From Yoonia sp. R2331 (lineage in GTDB: Bacteria; Pseudomonadota; Alphaproteobacteria; Rhodobacterales; Rhodobacteraceae), in assembly GCF_041103235.1 (NCBI RefSeq), contig NZ_JBGCUN010000001.1, forward strand, positions 1,488,001 to 1,552,000: 64,000 nt of DNA. The letters run 5' to 3'. The notes beneath the pieces were generated by a model. It saw nothing but the letters and a program-made list of their open reading frames with translations, was not told the origin of the DNA and made no database searches. Both the position numbers and the translations under genes were made by a program. Shown one piece after another: positions 25,459 to 33,120 of the stretch (the stretch's first letter is position 1; each line of letters begins with the position of its first letter).

Positions 25459-26474
25459 CTCGTCTCGCCGAGCACAATTTCTGATCCCACATCAATGGTT
25501 TGCGGCATGGTCTTGCCTGCGAATATGTCTTGCAACAGCGCCGCCACCTGCGCCCCGATCTGGTTGGCATATACGCCGACGGTCGTGATACGCGGCGTCG
25601 ACACCGCCGAGACTTCAAACGCACCAAAGCCGGTGATTGCCAACTGCCGCGGTACGTCGATGCCCATCCGTTGGCATGCACTCAGCGCGCCAAAGGCCAC
25701 AGGGTCCGATACGCAGACCAGCGCATCAAATTCCGCAATGCGCGCGCCCAAATCGGTGACCACCTGTGCCCCATGCGACATCGAAATCGGCGCGCGCCCT
25801 GCCACGATCACCTCCACCTTTGGCAAACCAAGCGACCTTGCCGCCGACAGGAGCCCCTCTAATCGGGCCGCACCCCGTTGATCGCTTTCGGCCTCTGCCC
25901 CGACAAAGGCCAACTTTTGCCGCCCGCGATCTGCCAGATGCTGCACAAGATCAGACATCGCCGCCGCATTGGAGAAACCGACCACATGGCCCAGCGGATC
26001 ACTTGGCAAATCCCATGTCTCAATCACCGGGATCCGGGTGTCGATCAGCAATTTTCGCGTCGCATCGGTATGATACCCACCCGTCAACACAATCGCCTCG
26101 GGGTTGCGGGTCAGCAATTGCCCGACAAGTTCTTCTTCTTTTTCAACATCATAGCCCGTGCTTCCCAGCAAAAGCTGCAACCCGCTATCGGCAAGTGCGT
26201 CTGACAGACCCCGAAATGTTTCGGCAAAGTTAGCGTTGTTGATCGACGGCAGTGTGACCGCGACAAAGCCGCTTTTCTGGGTTCGAAACGCCTGTGCCGT
26301 GGTGTCATAGACATAGCCCAGCGTCGCGGCCACATCTTTGATTTTGGCACGGGTTTGGGCGTTGACAGTTTCATCCCCGCGCAGCGCACGGCTTACGGTC
26401 ATCGGTGACATATCCACCGCGCGCGCGACGTCACGCATGGTAACGCGGCGGTTAGGGTCAGGCTTAGTCGTCAT
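25455..26474 (-). CDS. gntR: LacI-family regulator of gluconate/idonate genes (GntR-like)
   Basis: A 339-aa repressor. The N-terminal HTH and hinge are VTMRDVARAVDMSPMTVSRALRGDETVNAQTRAKI and AATLGYVYDTTA (residues about 11-62), followed by a periplasmic-binding-like ligand domain (GFVAVTLPSINNANFAETFRGL ... LAITGFGAFEVSAVSTPRITTVGVY). It lies 207 bp downstream of gntK on the same strand, and gluconate-pathway genes adjoin it, so gluconate or its 6-phosphate is the likely effector. Candidate operators at 27991-28004 and 26543-26558 share a GATACCAA half-site; the second suggests autoregulation. Assignment to gluconate rests on context and on similarity to GntR/IdnR. Confidence 0.86.
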   Translation of the reverse strand: MTTKPDPNRRVTMRDVARAVDMSPMTVSRALRGDETVNAQTRAKIKDVAATLGYVYDTTAQAFRTQKSGFVAVTLPSINNANFAETFRGLSDALADSGLQLLLGSTGYDVEKEEELVGQLLTRNPEAIVLTGGYHTDATRKLLIDTRIPVIETWDLPSDPLGHVVGFSNAAAMSDLVQHLADRGRQKLAFVGAEAESDQRGAARLEGLLSAARSLGLPKVEVIVAGRAPISMSHGAQVVTDLGARIAEFDALVCVSDPVAFGALSACQRMGIDVPRQLAITGFGAFEVSAVSTPRITTVGVYANQIGAQVAALLQDIFAGKTMPQTIDVGSEIVLGETS

Positions 26475-26542
26475 GCATGTCCGTCAACTGATTGTGGAAC
26501 TTAACACCAAAATTGGCCGCAATAATTTCGCCTATCACCTGC

Positions 26543-26558
26543 TTTGGTTGATACCAAA
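26543..26558. promoter_or_regulatory. Perfect 16-bp dyad upstream of gntR
   Basis: TTTGGT-TGAT-ACCAAA is a perfect 6+6 inverted repeat located 69 bp upstream of the gntR start, within the 207-bp gap behind gntK. It shares GATACCAA with the operator-like site before idnD. LacI-family proteins bind such palindromes, so it may be an autoregulatory operator. The rest of the gap holds a short GGCATTT/AAATGCC hairpin at about 26643-26658 and no convincing gene. Confidence 0.45.
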
Positions 26559-26681
26559 CGGGTGATGCCCGCGACGTTGTCATTGTCGTCCCTGTCTCAG
26601 GATCCAGATCAAAGGTTTTCAAGCAGCCCCCGGTGTCCAAGAGGCATTTCCAAATGCCCCCGCTCAATGCTCTCAGTCCGT

Positions 26682-27179
26682 TCAACCGATAATCGTCCTC
26701 ACATACGCCTCTGCGTCCGCGAGCACGGCGTCAATAGGTTGATCAATATCAATGACATGCCCGCTTTCATCGCGGCCCAACGGTTCCAGAGCTGCATATT
26801 GGCTTTCCAGAAGCGCAGGTGGCATGAAATGCCCTTCCCGCGCATTCACCCGTGCGGCCAGAACCGCCTTTGGTGCAGCCAGATGCAGGAAATGCACGTC
26901 ATGCGCCGCAAATTGGCGGATCGTATCGCGGTACGCGACCTTCAACGCCGAACATCCGACGATTACACCGCCTTCACCCGCCAACGCCTTGCCTACATCT
27001 GCAAGCCACGGCGCGCGGTCTGTGTCTTCCAACGGAATGCCTTGGGACATTTTGGCGATGTTCGCGGCCGGATGCAGATCATCACCATCGACAAACCGCA
27101 GGCCCATGCGCGCTGCAATAGACTGGCCGACTGTGGACTTGCCGCACCCCGACACGCCCATCACAACAAAGCGGCCCAT
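26682..27179 (-). CDS. gntK: Gluconokinase
   Basis: A 165-aa kinase phosphorylating D-gluconate to 6-phosphogluconate. The P-loop is VMGVSGCGKSTVGQ (about residues 5-18), followed by VDGDDLHPAANIAKMSQGIPLEDTDRAPWL, the substrate/metal region unique to GntK-type kinases, and CSALKVAYRDTIR and REGHFMPPALLESQYAALEPL further on. The ATG at 27179 overlaps the stop of the upstream dehydrogenase (TGATG), so the two are coupled; a GTG at 27182 is an alternative. It supplies 6-phosphogluconate to the Entner-Doudoroff or pentose phosphate route. Confidence 0.95.
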   Translation of the reverse strand: MGRFVVMGVSGCGKSTVGQSIAARMGLRFVDGDDLHPAANIAKMSQGIPLEDTDRAPWLADVGKALAGEGGVIVGCSALKVAYRDTIRQFAAHDVHFLHLAAPKAVLAARVNAREGHFMPPALLESQYAALEPLGRDESGHVIDIDQPIDAVLADAEAYVRTIIG

Positions 27180-27931
27180 CACAGTGACGCCGTTATTCCG
27201 CCGTCGACATAAAGCGTGTGACCATTCACGAAACTCGACGCGGCAGAAGACAAGAACACTGCCGCCCCCACCAATTCATCCACATTGCCCCAACGCCCTG
27301 CCGGGGTCCGCTTTTCCAGCCAAGCCGAAAACTCCGGGTCGGCCACAAGTGCGGCATTCAGCGGCGTATCGAAATAACCCGGCGCAATCGCGTTGCATTG
27401 CAACCCGTGCTTGGCCCAATCGGTGGCCATCCCCTTGGTCAGATTGCCCACAGCGCCCTTTGTGGCCGTATAAGGCGCAATTCCGGGCCGGGCGAGCGCG
27501 GTTTGCACACTCGCGATGTTGATGATCTTGCCCGCACCACGTCCGATCATATGCCGCGCGACGGCCTGGCCCACATGAAAGACGCTGGCGATATTGGTCT
27601 GCAAAAGCCGCTCGAACGCATCAGCTGGAAAGTTCTCCAGCTCGGTCCGGTGCTGCATTCCGGCGTTGTTGATCAGAATATCAATCGCACCCTGATCCGT
27701 CTCATAGTCGTCGACGGCGCTCCGCACCGCGTCATGATCGGTTGCATCAAAGGCCAGTGTGTCGGCCCCATCCAAGGCCTCTGCTGCGGTGGCCAGCTTG
27801 GCGGTGTCACGTCCGTTCAGAATGACCTGCGCGCCGGCATCAATCAGCCCCTGTGCAAGCGCGTACCCAATCCCTTGGGAAGACCCCGTGATAAGTGCGC
27901 GCTTGCCTTTGAGTGAAAACAGTTCTGACAT
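27179..27931 (-). CDS. idnO: Gluconate 5-dehydrogenase-type SDR
   Basis: A 250-aa short-chain dehydrogenase/reductase. The NAD(P) motif is TGSSQGIG (residues about 15-22), NNAG lies near 87, and the catalytic triad is Ser in INIASVQTALARPG with Tyr and Lys in YTATKGAVG. The start MSELFSLKGKRALITG matches gluconate 5-dehydrogenase (5-ketogluconate reductase) proteins. In the idonate pathway it converts 5-ketogluconate to gluconate for the next gene, gntK, whose start overlaps its stop. Substrate assignment is from this neighbourhood; related SDRs act on 2-deoxygluconate and 3-oxoacyl substrates. Confidence 0.85.
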   Translation of the reverse strand: MSELFSLKGKRALITGSSQGIGYALAQGLIDAGAQVILNGRDTAKLATAAEALDGADTLAFDATDHDAVRSAVDDYETDQGAIDILINNAGMQHRTELENFPADAFERLLQTNIASVFHVGQAVARHMIGRGAGKIINIASVQTALARPGIAPYTATKGAVGNLTKGMATDWAKHGLQCNAIAPGYFDTPLNAALVADPEFSAWLEKRTPAGRWGNVDELVGAAVFLSSAASSFVNGHTLYVDGGITASL

Positions 27932-27990
27932 ATCGTCCCCTCAGGTCACAATGATGGCGCTTGACAGCCGATCGACCGTTGCCGATGACA

Positions 27991-28004
27991 TGTTACCGAT
28001 ACCA
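27991..28004. promoter_or_regulatory. GntR/IdnR-like operator between idnO and idnD
   Basis: TGTTACCGATACCA lies in the 204-bp divergent region. It resembles the E. coli GntR/IdnR operator consensus TGTTACCGGTAACA (12 of 14 positions), and fits a LacI-family regulator encoded next door. It could control both the idnO-gntK and idnD transcripts. Confidence 0.55.
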
Positions 28005-28135
28005 ATGCTTGTCAAGCAAGGAAGCCATGGTGTCAGATGCCGCCAGACGCCAGGTCGCACCATGCACTGCCTCCGCCATGACCAGCGAAACGATGTGCCA
28101 ACCGGATCTCATACCCGCCATCTGAAGGAATACGC

Positions 28136-29164
28136 ATGAAAGCCATCGTTGCCCACGCCGCCAAGGACCTTCGGATCGAAGAACGCGTCGCCCCGCCTCC
28201 CGGACCCGGTCAGGTGCGGATCGCGATGCAGGCTGGTGGTATCTGCGGATCAGACCTGCATTATTATCAACACGGCGGCTTTGGCACCGTGCGCCTGAAA
28301 GAACCGATGGTTCTGGGTCACGAGGTGTCTGGTGTGATCGAAAGCACCGGGGCAGGTGTTGATCTGGCAGTGGGTGATCTCGTCGCCGTCTCTCCGTCAC
28401 GCCCTTGCGGGCAGTGTCGCTATTGTGCGTCCGGCGCGCAGAACCACTGTCTGCACATGCGGTTTTATGGGTCAGCGATGCCGTTTCCGCATATACAGGG
28501 CGCGTTCCGACAAATGCTTGTCGCCGATGCTGCCCAATGCGCGCCCGCATCGGGCTTGACCGCAGCAGAGGCGGCAATGGCCGAACCTTTGGCCGTTGTG
28601 CTGCACGCTGCGCGGCAGGCCGGTGATCTGGTTGGCAAACGGGTCTTGGTCACCGGCTGCGGCCCCATTGGCCTTCTTGCGGTGCTGGTGGCGCGGGCGG
28701 CGGGTGCCGCACAGATCGTAGCAACAGACATTACCGCATTCACGCTGCAAAAAGCGCAAGAGATTGGCGCTGACACCACCCACAACGTGGCGGATGACCC
28801 CGATGCGCTGACTGGCTACGCCGCAGACAAAGGCCACTTTGATGTGCTGTTTGAATGCACCGGCGCGGCCCCAGTTGTCGCGTCAACCATTCCGGCCCTG
28901 CGTCCTGGTGCCACGATGGTGCAACTGGGGCTTGGCGGCGACATGACCCTCCCGGTCCAGGCCATGACAGCCAAGGAACTGGTGCTCAAAGGGTCTTTTC
29001 GCTTTCACACCGAATTCTTCACCGCCGTGCGGATGATGCAGGCCGGACGTCTGGATGTGAAACCGCTGATCACCCATACCTTGCCGCTTGATCAGATGCA
29101 GGCCGCCTTTGACCTCGCCTCTGACCGAACGCAGGCGCTCAAGGTACAAATCGCCTTTGCCTAG
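28136..29164 (+). CDS. idnD: L-idonate 5-dehydrogenase (zinc alcohol dehydrogenase family)
   Basis: A 342-aa medium-chain dehydrogenase oxidising L-idonate to 5-ketogluconate. The catalytic zinc ligands are Cys in GGICGSDLHYYQHGG and HE in VLGHEVSG; the structural zinc cysteines are in SRPCGQCRYCASGAQNHC. The nucleotide-binding motif is VTGCGPIGLLAV. The LHYYQHGGFGTVRLKEPMVLGHE run is typical of IdnD. It is divergent from idnO-gntK, giving the complete route L-idonate to 5-ketogluconate to gluconate to 6-phosphogluconate. Its stop interleaves with the convergent acyl-CoA dehydrogenase in CTAG (29161-29164). Confidence 0.92.
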   Translation: MKAIVAHAAKDLRIEERVAPPPGPGQVRIAMQAGGICGSDLHYYQHGGFGTVRLKEPMVLGHEVSGVIESTGAGVDLAVGDLVAVSPSRPCGQCRYCASGAQNHCLHMRFYGSAMPFPHIQGAFRQMLVADAAQCAPASGLTAAEAAMAEPLAVVLHAARQAGDLVGKRVLVTGCGPIGLLAVLVARAAGAAQIVATDITAFTLQKAQEIGADTTHNVADDPDALTGYAADKGHFDVLFECTGAAPVVASTIPALRPGATMVQLGLGGDMTLPVQAMTAKELVLKGSFRFHTEFFTAVRMMQAGRLDVKPLITHTLPLDQMQAAFDLASDRTQALKVQIAFA

Positions 29165-30396
29165 ACTTTTTGTTGCGTGTGCCTGCGCAACTCGGCCCGC
29201 GCCACCTGACGGCGGTGCACCGCATCCGGCCCGTCCGCCATCCGCAACGTACGCGTCGCGGTCCATGCTGCCGCCAATGGTGTGTCCTGAGAGATTCCCA
29301 TCGCACCATGCATCTGGATCGCCTCGTCGATCACCTCCAGCGCTACGCGCGGGGCGACGACCTTGATCTGGCTGATCCACGGGGCCGCCGACCGCGCATC
29401 ACCCTGATCCATCATCCATGCGGCTTTCAGGCACAACAGCCGCGCCTGTTCGATCTTCATCCGTGCCTCTGCGATGATGTCGAAATTCGCACCAAGTGCC
29501 GCAATCGGTTTGCCAAACGCCTCGCGCACCAACGACCGTTGACACATCGCCTCTAGGGCTGCCTCGGCCTGACCAATGGCCCGCATACAGTGGTGAATGC
29601 GCCCAGGCCCCAGTCGCCCTTGTGCAATCTCAAATCCGCGACCCTCACCTAACAGCAGGTTCTCTGCTGGCACACGGACATCCGTAAACCGGATATGCAT
29701 ATGCCCGTGTGGTGCATCGTCATGGCCGTAAACCTGCATCGGGCGCAAAACCTCGATCCCCGGCAGGCGGGCATCAACCACGATCATGGAATGCTGCTGA
29801 TGTTTAGGTGCATCAGCAGCCCCGGTGCGCACCATCACGATGTAAACCGCCGTGCGCGGGTCCCCTGCTCCGCTGGCCCACCACTTTTCACCGTTCAGCA
29901 CATAGTCATTGCCGTCCCGTACGCAAGACAGCGCAATGTTGGTCGCATCGGACGAAGCGACATCCGGTTCCGTCATCAAATAGGCCGACCGCATTTCACC
30001 CGCCAGCAGCGGCTTCAACCAACGCTCTTTCATGGCAGGCGTGCCGTAGCGTTCGAACACTTCCATGTTGCCCGTATCGGGCGCGTTGCAGTTAAAGACC
30101 TCTGCCGCGATGGTCACCTTGCCCATCTCTTCGGCCAGATATGCGTATTCGACCGTCGTCAGCCCAAAGCCCTTGTCGCTGTCGGTCAGCCAGAAGTTCC
30201 ACAAACCCGCCGCCTTGGCCTTTGCTTTGAGTCCCTCCAAGATCTCAGTTTGGCGTGGGGTAAAGACCCAGCGATCACCCACCGCGACCTCTGCGTGATA
30301 TTCGTCGGCCAGCGGTGCGATCTCGTCCCGGATCATTGCCGCCACCCGGTCGCGCAAGTCCGCGACCCGCGCGCTCATCCCGAGGTTCATATCCAT
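29161..30396 (-). CDS. Acyl-CoA dehydrogenase (ACAD10/11-like)
   Basis: A 411-aa FAD-dependent dehydrogenase introducing a trans-2 double bond in acyl-CoA. Typical blocks are AYLMTEPDVASSDATNI (flavin contact), YVLNGEKWWASGAGDPR, GRGFEIAQGRLGPGRIHHCMRAIGQAEAALE and the C-terminal AIQMHGAMGISQDTPLA. The HHCMR and MHGAMG segments and the neighbour (a phosphotransferase) match the ACAD10/11 class, which in other organisms handles hydroxylated fatty acids through phosphorylation. The paired divergent kinase supports this. Substrate is unknown. Confidence 0.9.
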   Translation of the reverse strand: MDMNLGMSARVADLRDRVAAMIRDEIAPLADEYHAEVAVGDRWVFTPRQTEILEGLKAKAKAAGLWNFWLTDSDKGFGLTTVEYAYLAEEMGKVTIAAEVFNCNAPDTGNMEVFERYGTPAMKERWLKPLLAGEMRSAYLMTEPDVASSDATNIALSCVRDGNDYVLNGEKWWASGAGDPRTAVYIVMVRTGAADAPKHQQHSMIVVDARLPGIEVLRPMQVYGHDDAPHGHMHIRFTDVRVPAENLLLGEGRGFEIAQGRLGPGRIHHCMRAIGQAEAALEAMCQRSLVREAFGKPIAALGANFDIIAEARMKIEQARLLCLKAAWMMDQGDARSAAPWISQIKVVAPRVALEVIDEAIQMHGAMGISQDTPLAAAWTATRTLRMADGPDAVHRRQVARAELRRHTQQKV

Positions 30397-30486
30397 CGTT
30401 CCATCCCCTCAAGGCTTTGCATTCCGGTCTGACTGGACCAAACTCCGCAGATACTTGTCAACGCCTCTGCCCGCGAAAGCCCTGCC

Positions 30487-31521
30487 ATGACCACAGCTGA
30501 TCTGCGCCATTCCTTCGATCACACCACCCTGCAGACCTATCTGGCGACCCATGTGCCCGGCTTCACCACACTCGACGGGATCACCCGGTTCACCGGCGGC
30601 CAATCGAACCCCACTTATCGGATCACCAGCGGTGCGCGCGCCTTTGTGGTTCGCGCCAAGCCGACGGGAAAGCTGCTCAGCTCCGCCCATCAGGTGGCAC
30701 GCGAATTCCGCGTGATGCAGGCCCTGCGTGACACTCCCGTGCCAGTGCCGCAGATGTACCATCTGACAGGCGATGAAAGCCCTCTGGGCCCACAGTTCTT
30801 CGTGATGGAGGCGCTCACAGGCCGCACTTTCTGGGACCCTGCCCTGCCTGACCTGACCCACGTTGACCGCACCGCGATCTACCACAACATGGTGCGGGTG
30901 ATGGCCGACCTGCACAGCGTTGATGTGGCGGCGGTCGGGTTGTCAGACTTTGGGGCGCCCGGCAACTACTTTGCGCGTCAGGTTGGCCGCTGGACCAAGC
31001 AATACCGCGCCGCCGAATTGAAACCCAACGCGGATGTCGACTGGCTGATCGACTGGCTGGCAGAGCGGATCCCCGACGATGACGGCCAGATCAGCATCGT
31101 GCACGGCGACTTCCGGCTTGATAATCTGATGTTCGCCCCCGATGGCACCGCGGTTCTGGCGCTGCTCGATTGGGAACTTTCGACAATCGGCCATCCAATG
31201 GCCGATCTGGCCTATCAGATCATGGGGATGCAATTGCCCAATCAAGGTGTGGCGCGCGGTCTGGGCAATGCGGATCGTGCGGCTTTGGGCATCCCGACCG
31301 AACAGGATTACATCGCGGCCTATTGTAACGCGCGTGGCATCCAGCCGCCTGCCAATTGGCCATTCTTTCTGACCTTCAGCTATTTTCGCTTCATCGCCAT
31401 CATTCAGGGCGTGATCCGCCGTGCGGTGGATGGTAACGCCTCGAATCCCGGTGATCTTGGCCAGATGCAAGCTGCAATTCCCGCACTGGCGCAAGTCGCG
31501 CGCCGGATTGCGAAACCATAA
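30487..31521 (+). CDS. Aminoglycoside-phosphotransferase-fold kinase (ACAD10/11 kinase-like)
   Basis: A 344-aa kinase of the APH/choline kinase fold. The nucleotide-binding part has FTGGQSNPTYRIT and FVVRAKPTGKLLSSAHQVAREFRVM (ATP lysine in RAKP). The catalytic loop is IVHGDFRLDNLMF with metal-binding VLALLDWELSTIGHPMADLAY. This is the form found fused to or beside ACAD10/11 dehydrogenases, where it phosphorylates 4-hydroxyacyl-CoA. It is divergent from the dehydrogenase with a 90-bp shared region, so the two may be co-regulated. It is not likely to be an antibiotic-resistance gene. Confidence 0.88.
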   Translation: MTTADLRHSFDHTTLQTYLATHVPGFTTLDGITRFTGGQSNPTYRITSGARAFVVRAKPTGKLLSSAHQVAREFRVMQALRDTPVPVPQMYHLTGDESPLGPQFFVMEALTGRTFWDPALPDLTHVDRTAIYHNMVRVMADLHSVDVAAVGLSDFGAPGNYFARQVGRWTKQYRAAELKPNADVDWLIDWLAERIPDDDGQISIVHGDFRLDNLMFAPDGTAVLALLDWELSTIGHPMADLAYQIMGMQLPNQGVARGLGNADRAALGIPTEQDYIAAYCNARGIQPPANWPFFLTFSYFRFIAIIQGVIRRAVDGNASNPGDLGQMQAAIPALAQVARRIAKP

Positions 31522-31621
31522 GGGTACACACAGGCGCAAAAGGCACACAAAACACACGCAAAACAGGCATCTAAACGAAATCTGGTTTCACGCCCAACCT
31601 GATTATGCCAAAGATACCGCC

Positions 31622-32068
31622 ATGACCACGTCGCTGCTGATCCTCAATGGTCCAAACCTCAATCTGCTGGGTACGCGCCAGCCAGAGGTCTATGGCGCGA
31701 CCACCCTTCCGATGATCGAAACCCTTTGCGCCAATCACGCCAAGGCGCTGGGTGTCGCGGTGGCGTTTGAACAATCCAATCACGAAGGCGCGCTGGTCGA
31801 TGCGATCCATGCCGCACGTGGCGTGCATGCTGGGATCATCCTCAATGCCGGTGCCTATACGCATACGTCAATTGCGTTGATGGATGCGATTTTCTCGACC
31901 GAAGTGCCAACCATTGAACTGCACCTGTCCAACGTTCATGCCCGCGAAGAATTCCGAGGCAAATCCTATATCGCCAAAGCGGCCATTGGGGTCATCTGCG
32001 GCTTTGGCGCAGGAGGCTACCCACTGGCGATGACTGCAATGCGCGACTATCTGGACGGTGCCGCATGA
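31622..32068 (+). CDS. aroQ: Type II 3-dehydroquinate dehydratase
   Basis: A 148-aa shikimate-pathway enzyme forming 3-dehydroshikimate; acts as a dodecamer. Family blocks are LLILNGPNLNLLGTRQPEVYG (catalytic Tyr about 24), EQSNHEGALVDAIH, IILNAGAYTHTSIALMDA and IELHLSNVHAREEFRGKSY. The start at 31622 gives the standard N-terminus MTTSLLILNGPN. The downstream LuxR-type gene starts inside its stop codon (ATGA), an unusual coupling of a biosynthetic enzyme to a regulator. Confidence 0.96.
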   Translation: MTTSLLILNGPNLNLLGTRQPEVYGATTLPMIETLCANHAKALGVAVAFEQSNHEGALVDAIHAARGVHAGIILNAGAYTHTSIALMDAIFSTEVPTIELHLSNVHAREEFRGKSYIAKAAIGVICGFGAGGYPLAMTAMRDYLDGAA

Positions 32069-32829
32069 CTCAGCTTTTGGACCATCTCGCGGCGCTGACC
32101 AACGCTAAAACAGATAACGAGCTGTGGAACTATCACGTTGGCCTGATGAAATCCTATGGCTTTGACCGTGTGCTCTATGGCTACACACGCTACCGCACCA
32201 CACATGGGCTTGGCGATCCGCAGGATTGGGTCATTTTGACCAATCACGGTCCTGAGTTCATGGAAAGCTTCTTTACCGACACCCATTACGATCATGCGCC
32301 GATGCTGCGGTGGGCGCTCAACAACAATGGCGCGTGTAGCTGGCGCTGGATGGAAGAACTGGCACAGACCGGCAACCTCACCCCGGGTGAGATGAACGTG
32401 CTGCAGATCAACCAGAAACACGAAGTGACGGCAGGCTACACCATCAGTTTCCGTTCGGTTTCTGAGCGCAGCAAAGGTGCCATTGGTCTGGTGGGCAGCC
32501 CACGCATGAATCAGGACCAGGTGGAAGAGGTTTGGGCAAAGCACGGTGACGAACTCATCGTGCTGAACAACATTTTCCACCTCAAGCTTTTGACCCTGCC
32601 CTATTCCGGTGCGCGTCCGCTGACCAAACGCCAGCGCGAAGTGCTGCAATGGGTGGGCGACGGGAAAACCACGCAGGACATCGCGATTCTGCTGGAACTG
32701 ACCCCGGCCACCGTCGAAAAGCACTTGCGCCTTGCGCGCGAAGCGCTTGACGTCGAGACCACAGCGCAGGCCGTTCTAAAGGCCGCGTTTTATAATCAGA
32801 TGTTCGTCCTGGAAGACGTCGACAACTGA
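32065..32829 (+). CDS. LuxR-type regulator without adjacent luxI
   Basis: A 254-aa regulator with an autoinducer-binding-like N-terminal domain (about residues 15-165) and a LuxR helix-turn-helix at the C-terminus (LTKRQREVLQWVGDGKTTQDIAILLELTPATVEKHLRLAREALDV, about 186-232). In canonical LuxR proteins the ligand pocket has conserved Trp, Tyr, Asp and Pro; here the region LYGYTRYR ... FFTDTHYDHAPMLRWA keeps the aromatics and a proline but the Asp-Pro pair reads as His-Ala-Pro. No luxI-type synthase is in the window, so it is a LuxR solo. It is translationally coupled to aroQ by a 4-nt overlap. Confidence 0.88.
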   Translation: MTQLLDHLAALTNAKTDNELWNYHVGLMKSYGFDRVLYGYTRYRTTHGLGDPQDWVILTNHGPEFMESFFTDTHYDHAPMLRWALNNNGACSWRWMEELAQTGNLTPGEMNVLQINQKHEVTAGYTISFRSVSERSKGAIGLVGSPRMNQDQVEEVWAKHGDELIVLNNIFHLKLLTLPYSGARPLTKRQREVLQWVGDGKTTQDIAILLELTPATVEKHLRLAREALDVETTAQAVLKAAFYNQMFVLEDVDN

Positions 32830-32839
32830 GTTTTGACCG

Positions 32840-33098
32840 AAGGGTCAGGTTTACCTTACTTTCATGACGCGGCGTCAAATGGCACGTTTACCTTGTTCCG
32901 TGAGTGGTGGCCTTAGGCCAGGGAACAGCGGGCCGGAACCCTTGCGATTTCAAGGCAAGCCGGTCCGCAACTAAACCAGCAACGGGGAATTGATCCTCTG
33001 ACCTGGCCCTGCATAAAGCGCGCCTGTCCCATCCCAATGACTGCGCGCGGGGGTAACGAGTACGGCGCCGCAATTCTCCCGATTGCGGCGCCTTTTTT
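32840..33098 (+). ncRNA. Candidate structured RNA ending in a strong terminator
   Basis: The 291-bp gap after the LuxR gene holds no convincing protein gene but many paired elements. GGCCAGG (32916-32922) pairs perfectly with CCTGGCC (33002-33008). Inside, GGGCCGG and CCGGTCC close a stem that contains CCTTG/CAAGG, and a GGGGA/TCCTC hairpin follows. A GTTCC/GGAAC hairpin with a GGCC/GGCC core lies 5', and GCGCGC repeats pair 3'. The unit ends in an excellent terminator (33064-33098). I could not assign it to a known class; a long 3' UTR of the LuxR transcript is the alternative. The 5' end is unknown. Confidence 0.42.
33064..33098 (+). terminator. Strong intrinsic terminator
   Basis: An 11-bp perfect stem (GGCGCCGCAAT/ATTGCGGCGCC) with a 7-nt loop is followed by six T residues on the plus strand. 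It ends the plus-strand transcript that includes the LuxR gene or the structured RNA candidate. The stem may also slow minus-strand transcription from the repeat-protein gene, but there is no T-run in that direction. Confidence 0.88.
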
Positions 33099-33120
33099 CT
33101 CGTTGGTTGAATGCGTTAGC

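Noticed and set aside
26464-26685. 73-residue minus-strand frame between gntK and gntR
   Set aside because: TTG start without a ribosome-binding site, overlaps gntR and the operator-like dyad; no recognisable domain.
32881-33009. Cobalamin riboswitch in front of the repeat-protein gene
   Set aside because: It has a GGGAAC and a CCGCAACT run but lacks the GCAACTGTAA and CCAGGAGACCTGCC core, and it is followed by a terminator and a convergent gene, not by a controlled gene.
32916-33009. tRNA-like fold (7-bp outer stem)
   Set aside because: Spacing between the putative T-arm and the outer stem is wrong, and there is no anticodon stem of 5 bp with a 7-nt loop.
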